Source: Comamonadaceae bacterium (GTDB lineage: Bacteria > Pseudomonadota > Gammaproteobacteria > Burkholderiales > Burkholderiaceae_C). From it: 64,000 nucleotides of DNA. How positions within the stretch are numbered: position 1 is the first letter of the stretch; every line of letters begins with the position of its first letter. The notes beneath the pieces were generated by a model, which saw nothing but the letters and a program-made list of their open reading frames with translations, did no database searches and was not told the DNA's origin. Shown here one piece after another: positions 52,234 to 61,110 of this stretch. A program made the translations under genes and the position numbers. The stretch is from the NCBI GenBank assembly GCA_947476285.1, contig CANJPU010000023.1, positions 1-64,000 of the forward strand. The letters are read 5' to 3'.

Positions 52234-53781
52234 CTATCGAGCCTGGTGCTTCCAGTACGGCGCGCGCATCTGGGCTTTGAGCACCTTGCCCGCCGCCGAC
52301 AGCGGCAACGCGTCCCGAAATTCAACGCTGCCAGGGCACTTGTAGCCCGCAATGGATTGGCGGCAATGGGCGGTGATCTGATCGAGCGACAGAGTTTGGC
52401 CCGGGCGAAGAACCACGACCGCGTGCACCCGCTCGCCCCATTGGTCATCGGGCACACCGATCACCGCGCAGGCCGACACCTGTGCCATGCTTGAGATGGC
52501 GTTCTCCACTTCTGCGGAGTAAACATTCTCGCCGCCGGTCACGATCATGTCCTTGATGCGGTCCACCACGAACAGAAAGCCGTCGTCGTCCATGTAGCCG
52601 CCATCGCCGGTGTGCATCCAGCCATCACGCAGCGCCTGGGCGGTCTGCTCGGGTTTGTTCCAGTAGCCGGCCATCACGGTGGGGCCGCGCACGGTGATCT
52701 CGCCCACGGTGCCATTGGGCACGGGCTGCCCTTGCGGATCGACGATGCGCATTTCCACTGCCGGCATCGGGCGCCCGGCTGAGCGCAGCTTATTGGGGCG
52801 CCCGGCGTCGGGTTTGTGGCACCAGTCAGGCAGCACGGTCGCGGCGGGCGACAACTCGGTCATGCCATAGATCTGCCAGAAGCCCGCCTGCGGCAAGGCC
52901 TTGAGGGCGCTGGCCAGCAAGCCGCCGTCAATCGGCGCCGCGCCATACAGCAGCATGGCCAGGCTGGACAAGTCGTACTGCGCCAGGCGGGGGTGCTCGA
53001 TGATGCGCTTGAGCATGGTCGGCACGATGAAGGTCTCGGTGCCGCGCTCTTTCTCAATCGCGTCGAGCACCGCAGTCTCATCGAACGAGGGCAGTATCAC
53101 CTGCTGGCGCAGGCTCATCATGACCTGCAGCGTCAGGCCCGTGCCGCCCACATGGAACATCGGCGCAGTCTGAATGCACACCGAATCGCGGGCGCGGGGA
53201 ATGGCAGCCAAGGCGTTGAGCGAGTTCGTGTACATGTTGGCGTGCGTGAGCATCACGCCCTTGGGCAAGCCGGTGGTGCCGCCGGTGTACATGATGGCGG
53301 CCAGGTCGGCGCCGCTGCGCATTGCGTCGGGCACCGGCGCCGCATGAGCCAGCAGCCCCTCATAGCTGGCCATGCCCTCGGGCGGCGCGCCGTCCCCGGT
53401 GTGAATCAGGGTGCGCAGACTGGTCGAGAGTTTGAGCAGCTCAGTGCCCTGGGCCGCGAAGGTGTCGTCCACCAGCAGGATGCGGGTGTCGCAGTCATCG
53501 AGCGAATAGGCGACCTCCTTGGGGCTCCAGCGGATGTTGACCGGGTTGACCACCCCGCCGGCCCACCAGACGCCGTAGAGAAATTCGAGGAAGCGGTCGG
53601 AGTTCAGGCTCATCATGCCGACGCGCTCGCCCGGTTGCAGGCCCAGGCCGCGCAGCGCCCCGGCCAGCCGCGCGACCCGGTCGGTCAACTGTGCGAAGCT
53701 GTGCCTGCGCGCGCCAAACACCACCGCCGTGGCGTGGGGGCATTCAAGCAAGGATTTGTGAAGAGCTTGAGTGAGGTACAT
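52234..53781 (-). CDS. Long/medium-chain-type acyl-CoA ligase
   Basis: A 515-residue ANL-superfamily ligase. Seen are MYTGGTTGLPKGVMLTHANM (ATP loop), IYGMTELSPAATVLPDW, GDGGYMDDDGFLFVVDRIKD and VTGGENVYSAEVENAISSM, and the C-terminal catalytic Lys in LSAAGKVLKAQMR. The start at 53781 gives the common opening MYLTQALHKSLLECPHATAV; an in-frame TTG at 53814 with AAGGA upstream is an alternative and would overlap the neighbour. Substrate unknown. Confidence 0.86.
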   Translation of the reverse strand: MYLTQALHKSLLECPHATAVVFGARRHSFAQLTDRVARLAGALRGLGLQPGERVGMMSLNSDRFLEFLYGVWWAGGVVNPVNIRWSPKEVAYSLDDCDTRILLVDDTFAAQGTELLKLSTSLRTLIHTGDGAPPEGMASYEGLLAHAAPVPDAMRSGADLAAIMYTGGTTGLPKGVMLTHANMYTNSLNALAAIPRARDSVCIQTAPMFHVGGTGLTLQVMMSLRQQVILPSFDETAVLDAIEKERGTETFIVPTMLKRIIEHPRLAQYDLSSLAMLLYGAAPIDGGLLASALKALPQAGFWQIYGMTELSPAATVLPDWCHKPDAGRPNKLRSAGRPMPAVEMRIVDPQGQPVPNGTVGEITVRGPTVMAGYWNKPEQTAQALRDGWMHTGDGGYMDDDGFLFVVDRIKDMIVTGGENVYSAEVENAISSMAQVSACAVIGVPDDQWGERVHAVVVLRPGQTLSLDQITAHCRQSIAGYKCPGSVEFRDALPLSAAGKVLKAQMRAPYWKHQAR

Positions 53782-53810
53782 TGCTGCTGGCAAGAGGCAC
53801 GAGTTGTCTT

Positions 53811-54452
53811 TCAACGTCCTTCGGAGAAGTCTTCGGCGAGTGCCTTCACTTTTTGAAGCTTGCCCTGCGCAAGCGCTGCGAGCGGCGTTTCACCCGAAAG
53901 GGAGCCTCTCCGATTCAGAAAGAACTGAAGCTTGGCCCCGCCAGGCAAGTCCCCCAAAGCCTTTGAGGCGGCTTCAAGCTGTGAGCGCTGATAAGCTGGG
54001 TCGGCAAAGAATGCAGGGAAGTACCGGTCGCCTTTGAAATCGACGTAGAAGACCCGATTGGCGGCCAGCGCTTTGCTGAGCGCCTGCCGCGTCCAGCCGA
54101 GTGCCACCGCAAATTGGGCAGATGCAAGCAGCTCCCCGCGTTCGACCATGGAGTCGAGCTTCGCGCGAACTGCAGCTGGCTGAGAGCCGACTTCATGCGC
54201 CTGCGCTCGCGGCGAAGACCCGGCTGCTGCCTCTTCTTTGGGTTCGGCGTCAATCTCCACCGCAATTTCGTGAATGGTGCGCTCAAGCCGGCGCAACAGC
54301 TGCAGGTATGAGCGCTTGCGCGCGTGGCGGACGACCCCCCCAGTCCTGAAGGCCTTCTTCACTTGTCCAGCAGTCCCATTGAGGGACCTGGCCTCATCGA
54401 AGAAAGTCTTGAGGGTCCGTTCAGCTTTTGCTTCAACGGCAGCGTTGGTCAT
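53811..54452 (-). CDS. Hypothetical protein with possible ParS/MbcA-like C-terminus
   Basis: A 213-residue soluble protein. An N-terminal helical part with TFFDEARSLNGTAGQVKKAF, a charged linker (about 75-105), and a C-terminal part ending FFLNRRGSLSGETPLAALAQ then GKLQKVKALAEDF, which resembles the short DUF2384/ParS-MbcA antitoxin tail where a GxTPLxxL turn is typical. No RES toxin gene is adjacent. The strong promoter at 54481-54508 puts the transcript start after the first in-frame ATG, so I use ATG 54452. Lies next to a transposase remnant, so horizontal origin is possible. Confidence 0.5.
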   Translation of the reverse strand: MTNAAVEAKAERTLKTFFDEARSLNGTAGQVKKAFRTGGVVRHARKRSYLQLLRRLERTIHEIAVEIDAEPKEEAAAGSSPRAQAHEVGSQPAAVRAKLDSMVERGELLASAQFAVALGWTRQALSKALAANRVFYVDFKGDRYFPAFFADPAYQRSQLEAASKALGDLPGGAKLQFFLNRRGSLSGETPLAALAQGKLQKVKALAEDFSEGR

Positions 54453-54480
54453 GGTGCTTCGCTTCAGAGTGTTGGCGCTC

Positions 54481-54508
54481 AGTATAGCAACCATGTCTAC
54501 ATTGTCAA
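54481..54508 (-). promoter_or_regulatory. Strong sigma-70 promoter of the gene at 53811-54452
   Basis: On the minus strand TTGACA (54508-54503), a 16-base spacer and TATACT (54486-54481): a full consensus -35 and five of six -10 bases, the best promoter match in the window. It lies about 30 bases before ATG 54452. Confidence 0.65.
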
Positions 54509-54517
54509 CCAAGTTAA

Positions 54518-54622
54518 CTAGGCGGGGCCTGCCTGAGTGACTTCACCCCACAGGCGTACTGCCTCCAGCTTGAATTCCAGGGTGTATCCGCACCGGGCTT
54601 GTCCGTCATTGCTCTTGCTCAT
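54518..54622 (-). pseudogene. N-terminal remnant of an IS3-family transposase OrfA
   Basis: Minus-strand frame of 34 codons with GGAGA before the ATG reads MSKSNDGQARCGYTLEFKLE then AVRLWGEVTQAGPA and a stop. The RYTLEFKLEAVRL pattern is the start of OrfA (helix-turn-helix) in many IS3 elements. The rest of OrfA and all of OrfB are missing, so only an insertion scar remains, just upstream of the hypothetical gene's promoter. Confidence 0.65.
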
Positions 54623-54828
54623 CTTCGATCTCCAATTGCTGAATTTTCACATCAGCGATGGAGTACGTTTTTCGGGGCAAGATCACCCACTCGAGCGCGT
54701 CCAACTGCCGTTTCCAGGTTGAATCCCCAATTCGTCGCTCTGGACGATTCGACGGGTCATTCGGTCGGTGTAGTGTTTGGCGTAAGCTTGCCATGCCGCC
54801 AGATGAATCAACCCTCCCAGGAGACATA

Positions 54829-55707
54829 ATGAAAAAGACCGCGATGATGAGAAAGGCTCTGCAGGAGGAGTCCTTGCTGGTGACGGCGGGTGTGCATGAT
54901 GCGCTCAGTGCGAAGCTGGTGGAGGCTGCGGGATTCAAATTCGCTTTTCTCTCCGGATTCGGGTTTGAAGCCAGCTTGCTGGGCAAGCCTGACGTCGGCC
55001 TGCTTACGATGATGGAGATCGTCAACCATGCCCGCAACATCGATTCGGCAGTCAACATACCTGTGCTGGCTGATGCGGAGGCAGGGTATGGGGGGCCGTC
55101 CAACATTCAGCGCACGGTGCGCGAATTCGAGAAATCAGGCATTGCGGGCATCTTCATCGAAGATCAACCGCACCCCAATTTTTGCGGCAGCCTGAAGAAA
55201 TTCAAGAAGCTCATCCCAGCGGACCACATGGTGATGAAAATCAAGTGTGCGATCGAGGCACGCGAAGACCCGGACTTCATCATTTGCGCGCGCACCGATG
55301 CGGACATCGTGTCCATGCAGGAGCAGATCGATCGCTGTCATGCGTATCTGGAGGCCGGCGCCGATTTCGTGACCGCCCTGCCTGCGACCAGAGAAGAATT
55401 TCAGATGCTCGCCGATCAGGTGAAGGCACCGCTGTGGCTTTACCTGCATGCCCAAAGTGATGTCACCCCCGATGAGCTCAGGGCCATGGGAATCAAGGGC
55501 ATTGTGGTTTACCCGGTAGAGCCCTTGTTTGTCGCAACCCATGCCATGATGGGATTGCTCAAAGAGCTGAAGGAAAAGGGTACGGTCAAGGAGACCTTCG
55601 ATAAAGGCAATGTGATCAACTACAAAGAGTTCTTCAGCCTCATCAACCTTCGAAGTGTCATTGATGTGGAAAGCAGGTACCCTTACCTTGAAGATAAACG
55701 CAACTGA
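54829..55707 (+). CDS. Module B: isocitrate lyase/PEP mutase-family lyase, divergent active site
   Basis: A 292-residue TIM barrel, the same length as the module A lyase and alignable without gaps through residue 121. The loop KKCGH of module A reads NFCGS here (117-121): the catalytic Cys119 is kept, but the flanking basic residues and His are lost. The metal motif DADTGYG reads DAEAGYG (Glu84 for Asp, Ala85 for Thr). The Cys favours lyase over phosphonomutase chemistry, with a different substrate. AGGAGACATA precedes the ATG. First gene of module B. Confidence 0.83.
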   Translation: MKKTAMMRKALQEESLLVTAGVHDALSAKLVEAAGFKFAFLSGFGFEASLLGKPDVGLLTMMEIVNHARNIDSAVNIPVLADAEAGYGGPSNIQRTVREFEKSGIAGIFIEDQPHPNFCGSLKKFKKLIPADHMVMKIKCAIEAREDPDFIICARTDADIVSMQEQIDRCHAYLEAGADFVTALPATREEFQMLADQVKAPLWLYLHAQSDVTPDELRAMGIKGIVVYPVEPLFVATHAMMGLLKELKEKGTVKETFDKGNVINYKEFFSLINLRSVIDVESRYPYLEDKRN

Positions 55708-55721
55708 CTAGGTGCACTGCC

Positions 55722-56963
55722 ATGGGCTATACGATTTCTCAGAAGATATTGGCCAGAGGCTGCGGACGAGAATCCGTGCAGCCCGGTGAGATCATCTATG
55801 CCAAGCCCGATCTGCTGTGGCTGTACGACTGGCATGGCTTTGACGGCCTGATCCGCAACATCAACATCGACCCCGACAAGGTCGCGCTCAACATCGACCA
55901 CTACTTCTCGCCCAGCAGCGAGAACGTTGCCAAACTGCATCAGAACTTCCGCAACACCGTCAAGAAATACGACATCAAGAAGTTCTACGATGTCGGGCGT
56001 GGCGGCATCGGCTTTCACCTGTTCGCCGAGGAAGGTCATATCCGGCCGGGCATGCTGATCATGCACATCGACCCGCATGTCAGCACCATGGGTGCACTGG
56101 GCGCCTACTGCGTGGGTGTAGGCGGCGACGTGATGGCGGGCTTCATGACCGGCGAGATCTGGCTGCGTGTGCCAGAAACCTTGAAGGTCACGCTGACCGG
56201 GAAGTTCAGAAACGGCGTGACCAGCCGCGATGTGTTCGAGCGGCTGCTGCACGATCTGGGGCCCGATGGTGCCCAGGGCAAGGTGATCGAATTCACCGGC
56301 CCCGCCATCCGCGAGATGAGCATAGAAGGCCGGCTGGTGCTGTGCAATTCGGTGCAATACCTCTCCGCGGAAACCGCAATCGTTGCCGGCGACGAGATCA
56401 CCCGCGACTACCTCAAGGACAAGACCGACATTGCCTACGAGATGGTGCAAAGCGACCCGGACGCGGTGTACGCGCAGGAAGTGAGCTACGACGTCTCCGA
56501 GATCGAACCCATGGTGGTCACGCCGCCCGATGTCTTCTACATCAAGCCGGTGACCCAGGTGGTGGGCAGAAAGATCAACCAGGCCTTTATAGGCACCTGC
56601 GCCGGCGGCAGGCTGGAAGACCTGCGCGTCGCAGCCCAGATCCTCAAGGGCAAGAAGGTGCATCCCGATGTGCGCTTCCTGGTCTTTCCCATCACGCCCA
56701 AGACTCACCGCGATGCGAGCAAGGAAGGCCTGATCGACATCTTGGTCGAGGCCGGTGCCATGATAGGGCCGTCCACCTGCGGCCCGTGCTTTGGTGGGTT
56801 TGCCCAGTTGCTGGCGGGCGAGACCTGCATCTCCACCGGCACCATGAATGTTGCAGGACGCATGGGCAGCGTGCAGGCGGAAATCTTCATGGGGAATGCG
56901 GCCACTGTGGCGGCCTCGGCATTGACCGGGGAAATCACTGACCCGCGCGCGTTTCTGTCGTAG
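55722..56963 (+). CDS. Module B: aconitase-family dehydratase, large subunit
   Basis: A 413-residue short LeuC-type subunit. Cluster cysteines are present: Cys293 (FIGTCAGG), Cys353 and Cys356 (STCGPCFGG). The DSHT substrate motif is changed to DPHV (117-120, in MHIDPHVSTMGALG). Its N-terminal third has little likeness to module A. Together with the next gene it would form a two-chain Fe-S hydro-lyase for a different dicarboxylate. Gap to the lyase is 14 bases. Confidence 0.83.
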   Translation: MGYTISQKILARGCGRESVQPGEIIYAKPDLLWLYDWHGFDGLIRNINIDPDKVALNIDHYFSPSSENVAKLHQNFRNTVKKYDIKKFYDVGRGGIGFHLFAEEGHIRPGMLIMHIDPHVSTMGALGAYCVGVGGDVMAGFMTGEIWLRVPETLKVTLTGKFRNGVTSRDVFERLLHDLGPDGAQGKVIEFTGPAIREMSIEGRLVLCNSVQYLSAETAIVAGDEITRDYLKDKTDIAYEMVQSDPDAVYAQEVSYDVSEIEPMVVTPPDVFYIKPVTQVVGRKINQAFIGTCAGGRLEDLRVAAQILKGKKVHPDVRFLVFPITPKTHRDASKEGLIDILVEAGAMIGPSTCGPCFGGFAQLLAGETCISTGTMNVAGRMGSVQAEIFMGNAATVAASALTGEITDPRAFLS

Positions 56964-57004
56964 GCCACTGCTGCACCCATCAAACTCGGAGGAAAACGCG
57001 ACTC

Positions 57005-57517
57005 ATGGAAAGACTATTCAAGGGCAAGACAGTTTGGCAGTTCGGTGATAACTACAACGCCGATCTGATCGTGGGCTCCAAGCACATTGGCACCACCGAC
57101 CGTGATCTGCTGGGAAAAGTCTGCCTGGCAGACTACGACCCAGAATTCACAGCCAAGATTTCTCCTGGCGACTTGATGATCGCAGGCAAGAATTTCGGTT
57201 ACGGCCACCCGCATTACCAGGGCATCATCTCTCTGCAGATGAACCGCATCTCCACGCTCATCGCGGAGTCCTTCTATCCGCTGTGGTACCGCGTTGCTGT
57301 TTTCTATGCGTTCCCGGCGATTGTCTGCCCCGGCATTAGTCAAGCCGCGAAGCTGGGCGACGAGCTGGCCGTCAATGTCGAGACCGGGAAGATCGACAAC
57401 CTCAGCACCGGAGTCAGCTTGCAGGGCGAGCCGGTGCATCCCTCGTTGCTGGAAATCATGGAAGACGGCGGTCTGCCGGCGCATCTCAAGAAAAGGGCGG
57501 CCAAGCAGGCCGCATGA
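57005..57517 (+). CDS. Module B: aconitase-family dehydratase, small subunit
   Basis: A 170-residue LeuD-type swivel domain (QFGDNYNADLIVG at the start). The substrate loop, GCGSSRE in most relatives and GTGSGRP in module A, reads GYGHPHYQG (65-73): the Ser acting as base in aconitase and the Arg binding the carboxylate are both gone, with two His instead. The rest of the fold is intact (VFYAFPAIVCPGI, LSTGVSLQGEP). GGAGG precedes the ATG. Unlikely to be an isopropylmalate isomerase subunit. Confidence 0.82.
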   Translation: MERLFKGKTVWQFGDNYNADLIVGSKHIGTTDRDLLGKVCLADYDPEFTAKISPGDLMIAGKNFGYGHPHYQGIISLQMNRISTLIAESFYPLWYRVAVFYAFPAIVCPGISQAAKLGDELAVNVETGKIDNLSTGVSLQGEPVHPSLLEIMEDGGLPAHLKKRAAKQAA

Positions 57518-57562
57518 ACAATCCTGGATCATTCGCTGCTTCAATAAAAGGAGACATAAAAA

Positions 57563-59146
57563 ATGTTGCAACTCTATAAAACCGGTCGCCGCATGGCCTT
57601 GGCGCTTGTCGTGGCCAGCGCCGCCATTTGCCTGCCCGCCAGTGCCCGTGATCTGCGGGTGGCGATGCCGATCGAGGCCACATCGATCGACCCGGCCGCC
57701 ATGATCCAGCCCTACAACGGCTCGATCAGTCTGCATCTGTTCGATGGCTTGATTCGGCGGCGCCCCGACATGAAACTGGAGCCCGGGCTTGCCACGGCTT
57801 GGAAGCCGATCACCGACACCACCTGGGACTTTGAGCTGCGCCAAGGCGTCAAGTGGCACGACGGCAGCGATTTCACTGCGGCCGACGTGATCGCCACCAT
57901 CGAGCGGATCAAGGCGCTCGACGTGCCGGTGTCGTTTCGGCTCTACACCAGCACCATCGATCTGATGACCTCGCCCAACCCGCACACCCTGCGCATCCGC
58001 ACCAGCGTGCCCGATCCTTTGCTGCCGGGCAAGATGTCTTTCCTGTTCATCACGCAGGCCAAGGCCAAGACCGCCACCAGTGCCGAGTTCAACAGCGGCG
58101 CCGCCGCCATCGGCACCGGGCCCTACAAGTTCACCGAGTATGTCCCCGGCCAGCGCATGGTGTTCAGCAAGTTCCCCGGCTACTGGGGCGGCGCGCCCGC
58201 ATTCGACCGCATCATTTTCAGCACGGTGCCCAATGAGGCGTCACGTGTCGCGGCATTGTTGTCAAACGGTTCCGATCTGATCATCGATCTGTCACCCGAC
58301 AGCGTCGGGCAGTTGAAGACAAACAAGGCGCTGAACGTAGCGGTCGGCCCGCAGGACCGTGTCATCAGCATGTTCTTTAATTTTGGCGACACCACCAAGT
58401 ATGTGAGCAGCATCGATGGCAAGCCGCTGGCCACCAACCCCTTCAAGGATATTCGCGTTCGGCGCGCCTTCAGTAAAGCGATTGACCGCGATGCGATCTT
58501 GAACCGAGTGCTCGACGGCATGGGCCGCAAGGAAGGGCAGATTTTCCCGAGCGGCTATGCAGGTACCTCGCCGACACTCAAGCCGGAAGCTTACGACCTG
58601 CCGGGCGCGCGCGAGCTGATGAAGCAAGCAGGCTTCCCTTCCGGCTTTGCCTTGACGGTGCAGTGCACGGCCGGCCGCTTCATGCGTGACAAGGAAGTGT
58701 GCGAAACAGTGGCCGCCATGCTCTCGCAGATCGGCGTGAAAGTCACGGTGCAGGCCATGCCCTTTGCGGTGCACACCAAGGAGCGACTGACGCGTCAGCT
58801 TAACTTCTACATGTACAGCGGTGGCACAGGCTGGGGTGAAATTCTCAGCACCTTCATCGCTGTTGCGCCCACGCAGAACCCCGCCGCTCGCCTGGGCAGT
58901 GCCAACTCATTCAACTACTCCAACCCGGAGGTGGATCGCCTGCTGATAGGCGCCACCCGCACCATTGACGACAAGACACGCTGGGCGGCGCAGGCCAAGG
59001 CCATGGAAATCCTGATTCGTGACGACGTTGCCGCAGTGCCGCTGTTTCGCCAGAGTTCGATCGCCGCGAGCAAGAAAGAGCTGAGTTACCAGACGCGTGA
59101 GGACGGCATGTTCAACGCCCTGCATGTGAAGGTGGTGGGCAAGTAA
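57563..59146 (+). CDS. Module B: ABC transporter solute-binding protein (family 5)
   Basis: A 527-residue periplasmic protein of the peptide/nickel/opine-binding type. Signal peptide ends PASARD; DLRVAMPIEATSIDPAAMIQ, WDFELRQGVKWHDGSDFTAAD and DIRVRRAFSKAIDRDAILNR are family signatures. It delivers a ligand to the permeases encoded next. Position after the lyase/dehydratase genes suggests the ligand is their substrate or a conjugate (for example an amide or opine). AAAGGAGAC precedes the ATG. Confidence 0.88.
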   Translation: MLQLYKTGRRMALALVVASAAICLPASARDLRVAMPIEATSIDPAAMIQPYNGSISLHLFDGLIRRRPDMKLEPGLATAWKPITDTTWDFELRQGVKWHDGSDFTAADVIATIERIKALDVPVSFRLYTSTIDLMTSPNPHTLRIRTSVPDPLLPGKMSFLFITQAKAKTATSAEFNSGAAAIGTGPYKFTEYVPGQRMVFSKFPGYWGGAPAFDRIIFSTVPNEASRVAALLSNGSDLIIDLSPDSVGQLKTNKALNVAVGPQDRVISMFFNFGDTTKYVSSIDGKPLATNPFKDIRVRRAFSKAIDRDAILNRVLDGMGRKEGQIFPSGYAGTSPTLKPEAYDLPGARELMKQAGFPSGFALTVQCTAGRFMRDKEVCETVAAMLSQIGVKVTVQAMPFAVHTKERLTRQLNFYMYSGGTGWGEILSTFIAVAPTQNPAARLGSANSFNYSNPEVDRLLIGATRTIDDKTRWAAQAKAMEILIRDDVAAVPLFRQSSIAASKKELSYQTREDGMFNALHVKVVGK

Positions 59147-59182
59147 GCCACTTGCACAGACTGAGCCGCGAACCGACGAATC

Positions 59183-60166
59183 ATGTTGTCTTACCTGGCC
59201 CGGCGGCTTGCATCTTCGGTTGCGACGCTCTTTGTTATCGCCGGGCTGGTGTTCCTGGCGATGTTCGCGGTGGGCGATCCGGTGCAGATTCTGGCGCCGG
59301 CCGATGCGAATGCAGAGGACATCGAGCGCATTCGCACGAGCCTCGGTCTGGACCGATCGATGCTGGAGCAGTTCATTCTGTTCTTCCAGAACGTCTTCAC
59401 CGGTCACCTGGGCGAATCGTTCGTCTATAAGCGCCCGGTGGTGGACGTCATCATGGAGCGGCTTCCCGCCACGCTGGAGCTCGCCCTGGTGGCCTTCGTC
59501 TTCGCGGTGCTGGTGGGCATTCCGCTGGGCATGTATGCCGGCGTCAAGCCCGATGGCCGGCCAGCGCGGGCCATTATGGCCTTGTCGCTGGTGGGCATCA
59601 GCCTGCCGTCATTCTGGATAGGCATTTTGCTGATGCTGGCCTTCGGGGTCGGGCTGGGCTGGCTGCCCACGGGCGGGCGCGGCGAGACTGCCAGTGTGCT
59701 GGGATTGAGCCTCAGCATCTTCACCGCGGATGGATGGGCCCATATCATTTTGCCCGCGCTTAATCTGGCACTGTTCAAGATTGCGCTGGTGATCCGCATC
59801 ACCCGCGCGGGGGTGCGCGAGATCTTGCCGCTGGACTACATCCGATTCGCGTATTGCAAGGGCCTTTCACCGGCGCGGGTTTATGGCATTCATGTGCTCA
59901 AGAACCTGATGATTCCGGTTGTGACGGTGCTGGGAATCGAGCTGGGCAATCTCATCGCCTACACCACCATTGTCGAGACGATTTTTTCCTGGCCAGGCAT
60001 CGGCAAGTTGCTGATCGACTCCATCAATCTGGTGGACCGTCCGGTGATCGCGATCTACACCTTGTTTGTGATCACCGTATTCTTGATCCTCAACCTATTG
60101 GTCGATCTTGCCTATGTGGTGCTGGACCCGCGTGTGCGTCTTCCTGGCTCGGGGGCCGGGGCATGA
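59183..60166 (+). CDS. Module B: ABC transporter permease, DppB/OppB type
   Basis: A 327-residue inner-membrane protein with six helices. MLSYLARRLASSVATLFVIA is the usual start, and the cytoplasmic EAA-like loop reads YIRFAYCKGLSPARVYGIHV followed by LKNLMIPVVTVLG. Pairs with the next permease, whose start overlaps its stop. Confidence 0.88.
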   Translation: MLSYLARRLASSVATLFVIAGLVFLAMFAVGDPVQILAPADANAEDIERIRTSLGLDRSMLEQFILFFQNVFTGHLGESFVYKRPVVDVIMERLPATLELALVAFVFAVLVGIPLGMYAGVKPDGRPARAIMALSLVGISLPSFWIGILLMLAFGVGLGWLPTGGRGETASVLGLSLSIFTADGWAHIILPALNLALFKIALVIRITRAGVREILPLDYIRFAYCKGLSPARVYGIHVLKNLMIPVVTVLGIELGNLIAYTTIVETIFSWPGIGKLLIDSINLVDRPVIAIYTLFVITVFLILNLLVDLAYVVLDPRVRLPGSGAGA

Positions 60167-61059
60167 GTGCCGTGGTGAGCGCGGCCCCAGAGGGTTTTTG
60201 GCACCGGACGCTGCGGCGCTTCACGCGCAGCCCGGATGCGGTGGTCGCCGGCGTGGTGCTGCTGATCTTGCTGGCACTGGCGATTCTGGCGCCCTGGGTG
60301 GCACCGCAAGACCCCTATGACCTTACCCAATTGAGCGTGATGAACAGCCGGCTGCCGCCGATGTCGCGCGGAGCCGATGGCGTTCTGTATCTGCTGGGCT
60401 CGGATCAGCAAGGGCGCGAGATGCTCAGCGTGATGCTCTACGGCTTGCGCGTGAGCTTGTTCGTTTCTTTCACCAGCGTGGGCATCGGCTTGGCCATCGG
60501 CATTGTGCTGGGCTTGCTGGCGGGCTTCAACGGCGGCCTGCTTGATGCCGCCATCATGCGCGTGGTCGATGTGCAGCTGGGCATACCGGCCATCTTGCTG
60601 GCCATCATCATCCTGGCGGTGCTGGGCCAGGGCATAGACAAGACCATCGTGGCCATCACGCTCACGCAGTACGCCTACTTCACCCGCACGGTGCGCGGCG
60701 CGGTGCTGGTCGAGCGGCAGCGCGACTATGTGCTGGCCGCGCAGGGGCTGGACATCGGGCCCGTGCGCATCTTGTTCCGGCACATCCTGCCCAATTGCCT
60801 GCCGCCGGTGATCGTGGTGGCCACGCTGCACACCGGCGGTGCCATCGCACTGGAGGCCACGCTCTCGTTCCTGGGCCTGGGCGTGCCGGTGACGCAGCCC
60901 TCGCTGGGCATGGTGATCGCCAATGGCTTTCAGTACCTGATGAGCGGGCGCTACTGGATCAGCTTTTTCCCCGGCGTGCTGCTGATGGTGCTGGTGATTG
61001 CCATCAACCTGATCGGAGACCGCCTGCGCGACATTCTCAACCCGAGGCTGCAGGCCTGA
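60163..61059 (+). CDS. Module B: ABC transporter permease, DppC/OppC type
   Basis: A 298-residue permease, ATGA-overlapped with the first. N-terminal RRFTRSPDAVVAGVVLLILL, the periplasmic LGSDQQGREMLSVMLYGLRV segment, and the EAA loop YVLAAQGLDIGPVRILFRHI with LPNCLPPVIV are characteristic. It ends in NPRL, as DppC proteins do. Confidence 0.88.
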   Translation: MSAVVSAAPEGFWHRTLRRFTRSPDAVVAGVVLLILLALAILAPWVAPQDPYDLTQLSVMNSRLPPMSRGADGVLYLLGSDQQGREMLSVMLYGLRVSLFVSFTSVGIGLAIGIVLGLLAGFNGGLLDAAIMRVVDVQLGIPAILLAIIILAVLGQGIDKTIVAITLTQYAYFTRTVRGAVLVERQRDYVLAAQGLDIGPVRILFRHILPNCLPPVIVVATLHTGGAIALEATLSFLGLGVPVTQPSLGMVIANGFQYLMSGRYWISFFPGVLLMVLVIAINLIGDRLRDILNPRLQA

Positions 61060-61110
61060 GCAGGGCGCGGCCCCCAACCCTTTCACACCACTTCACTCTG
61101 GAGTTTGCAC

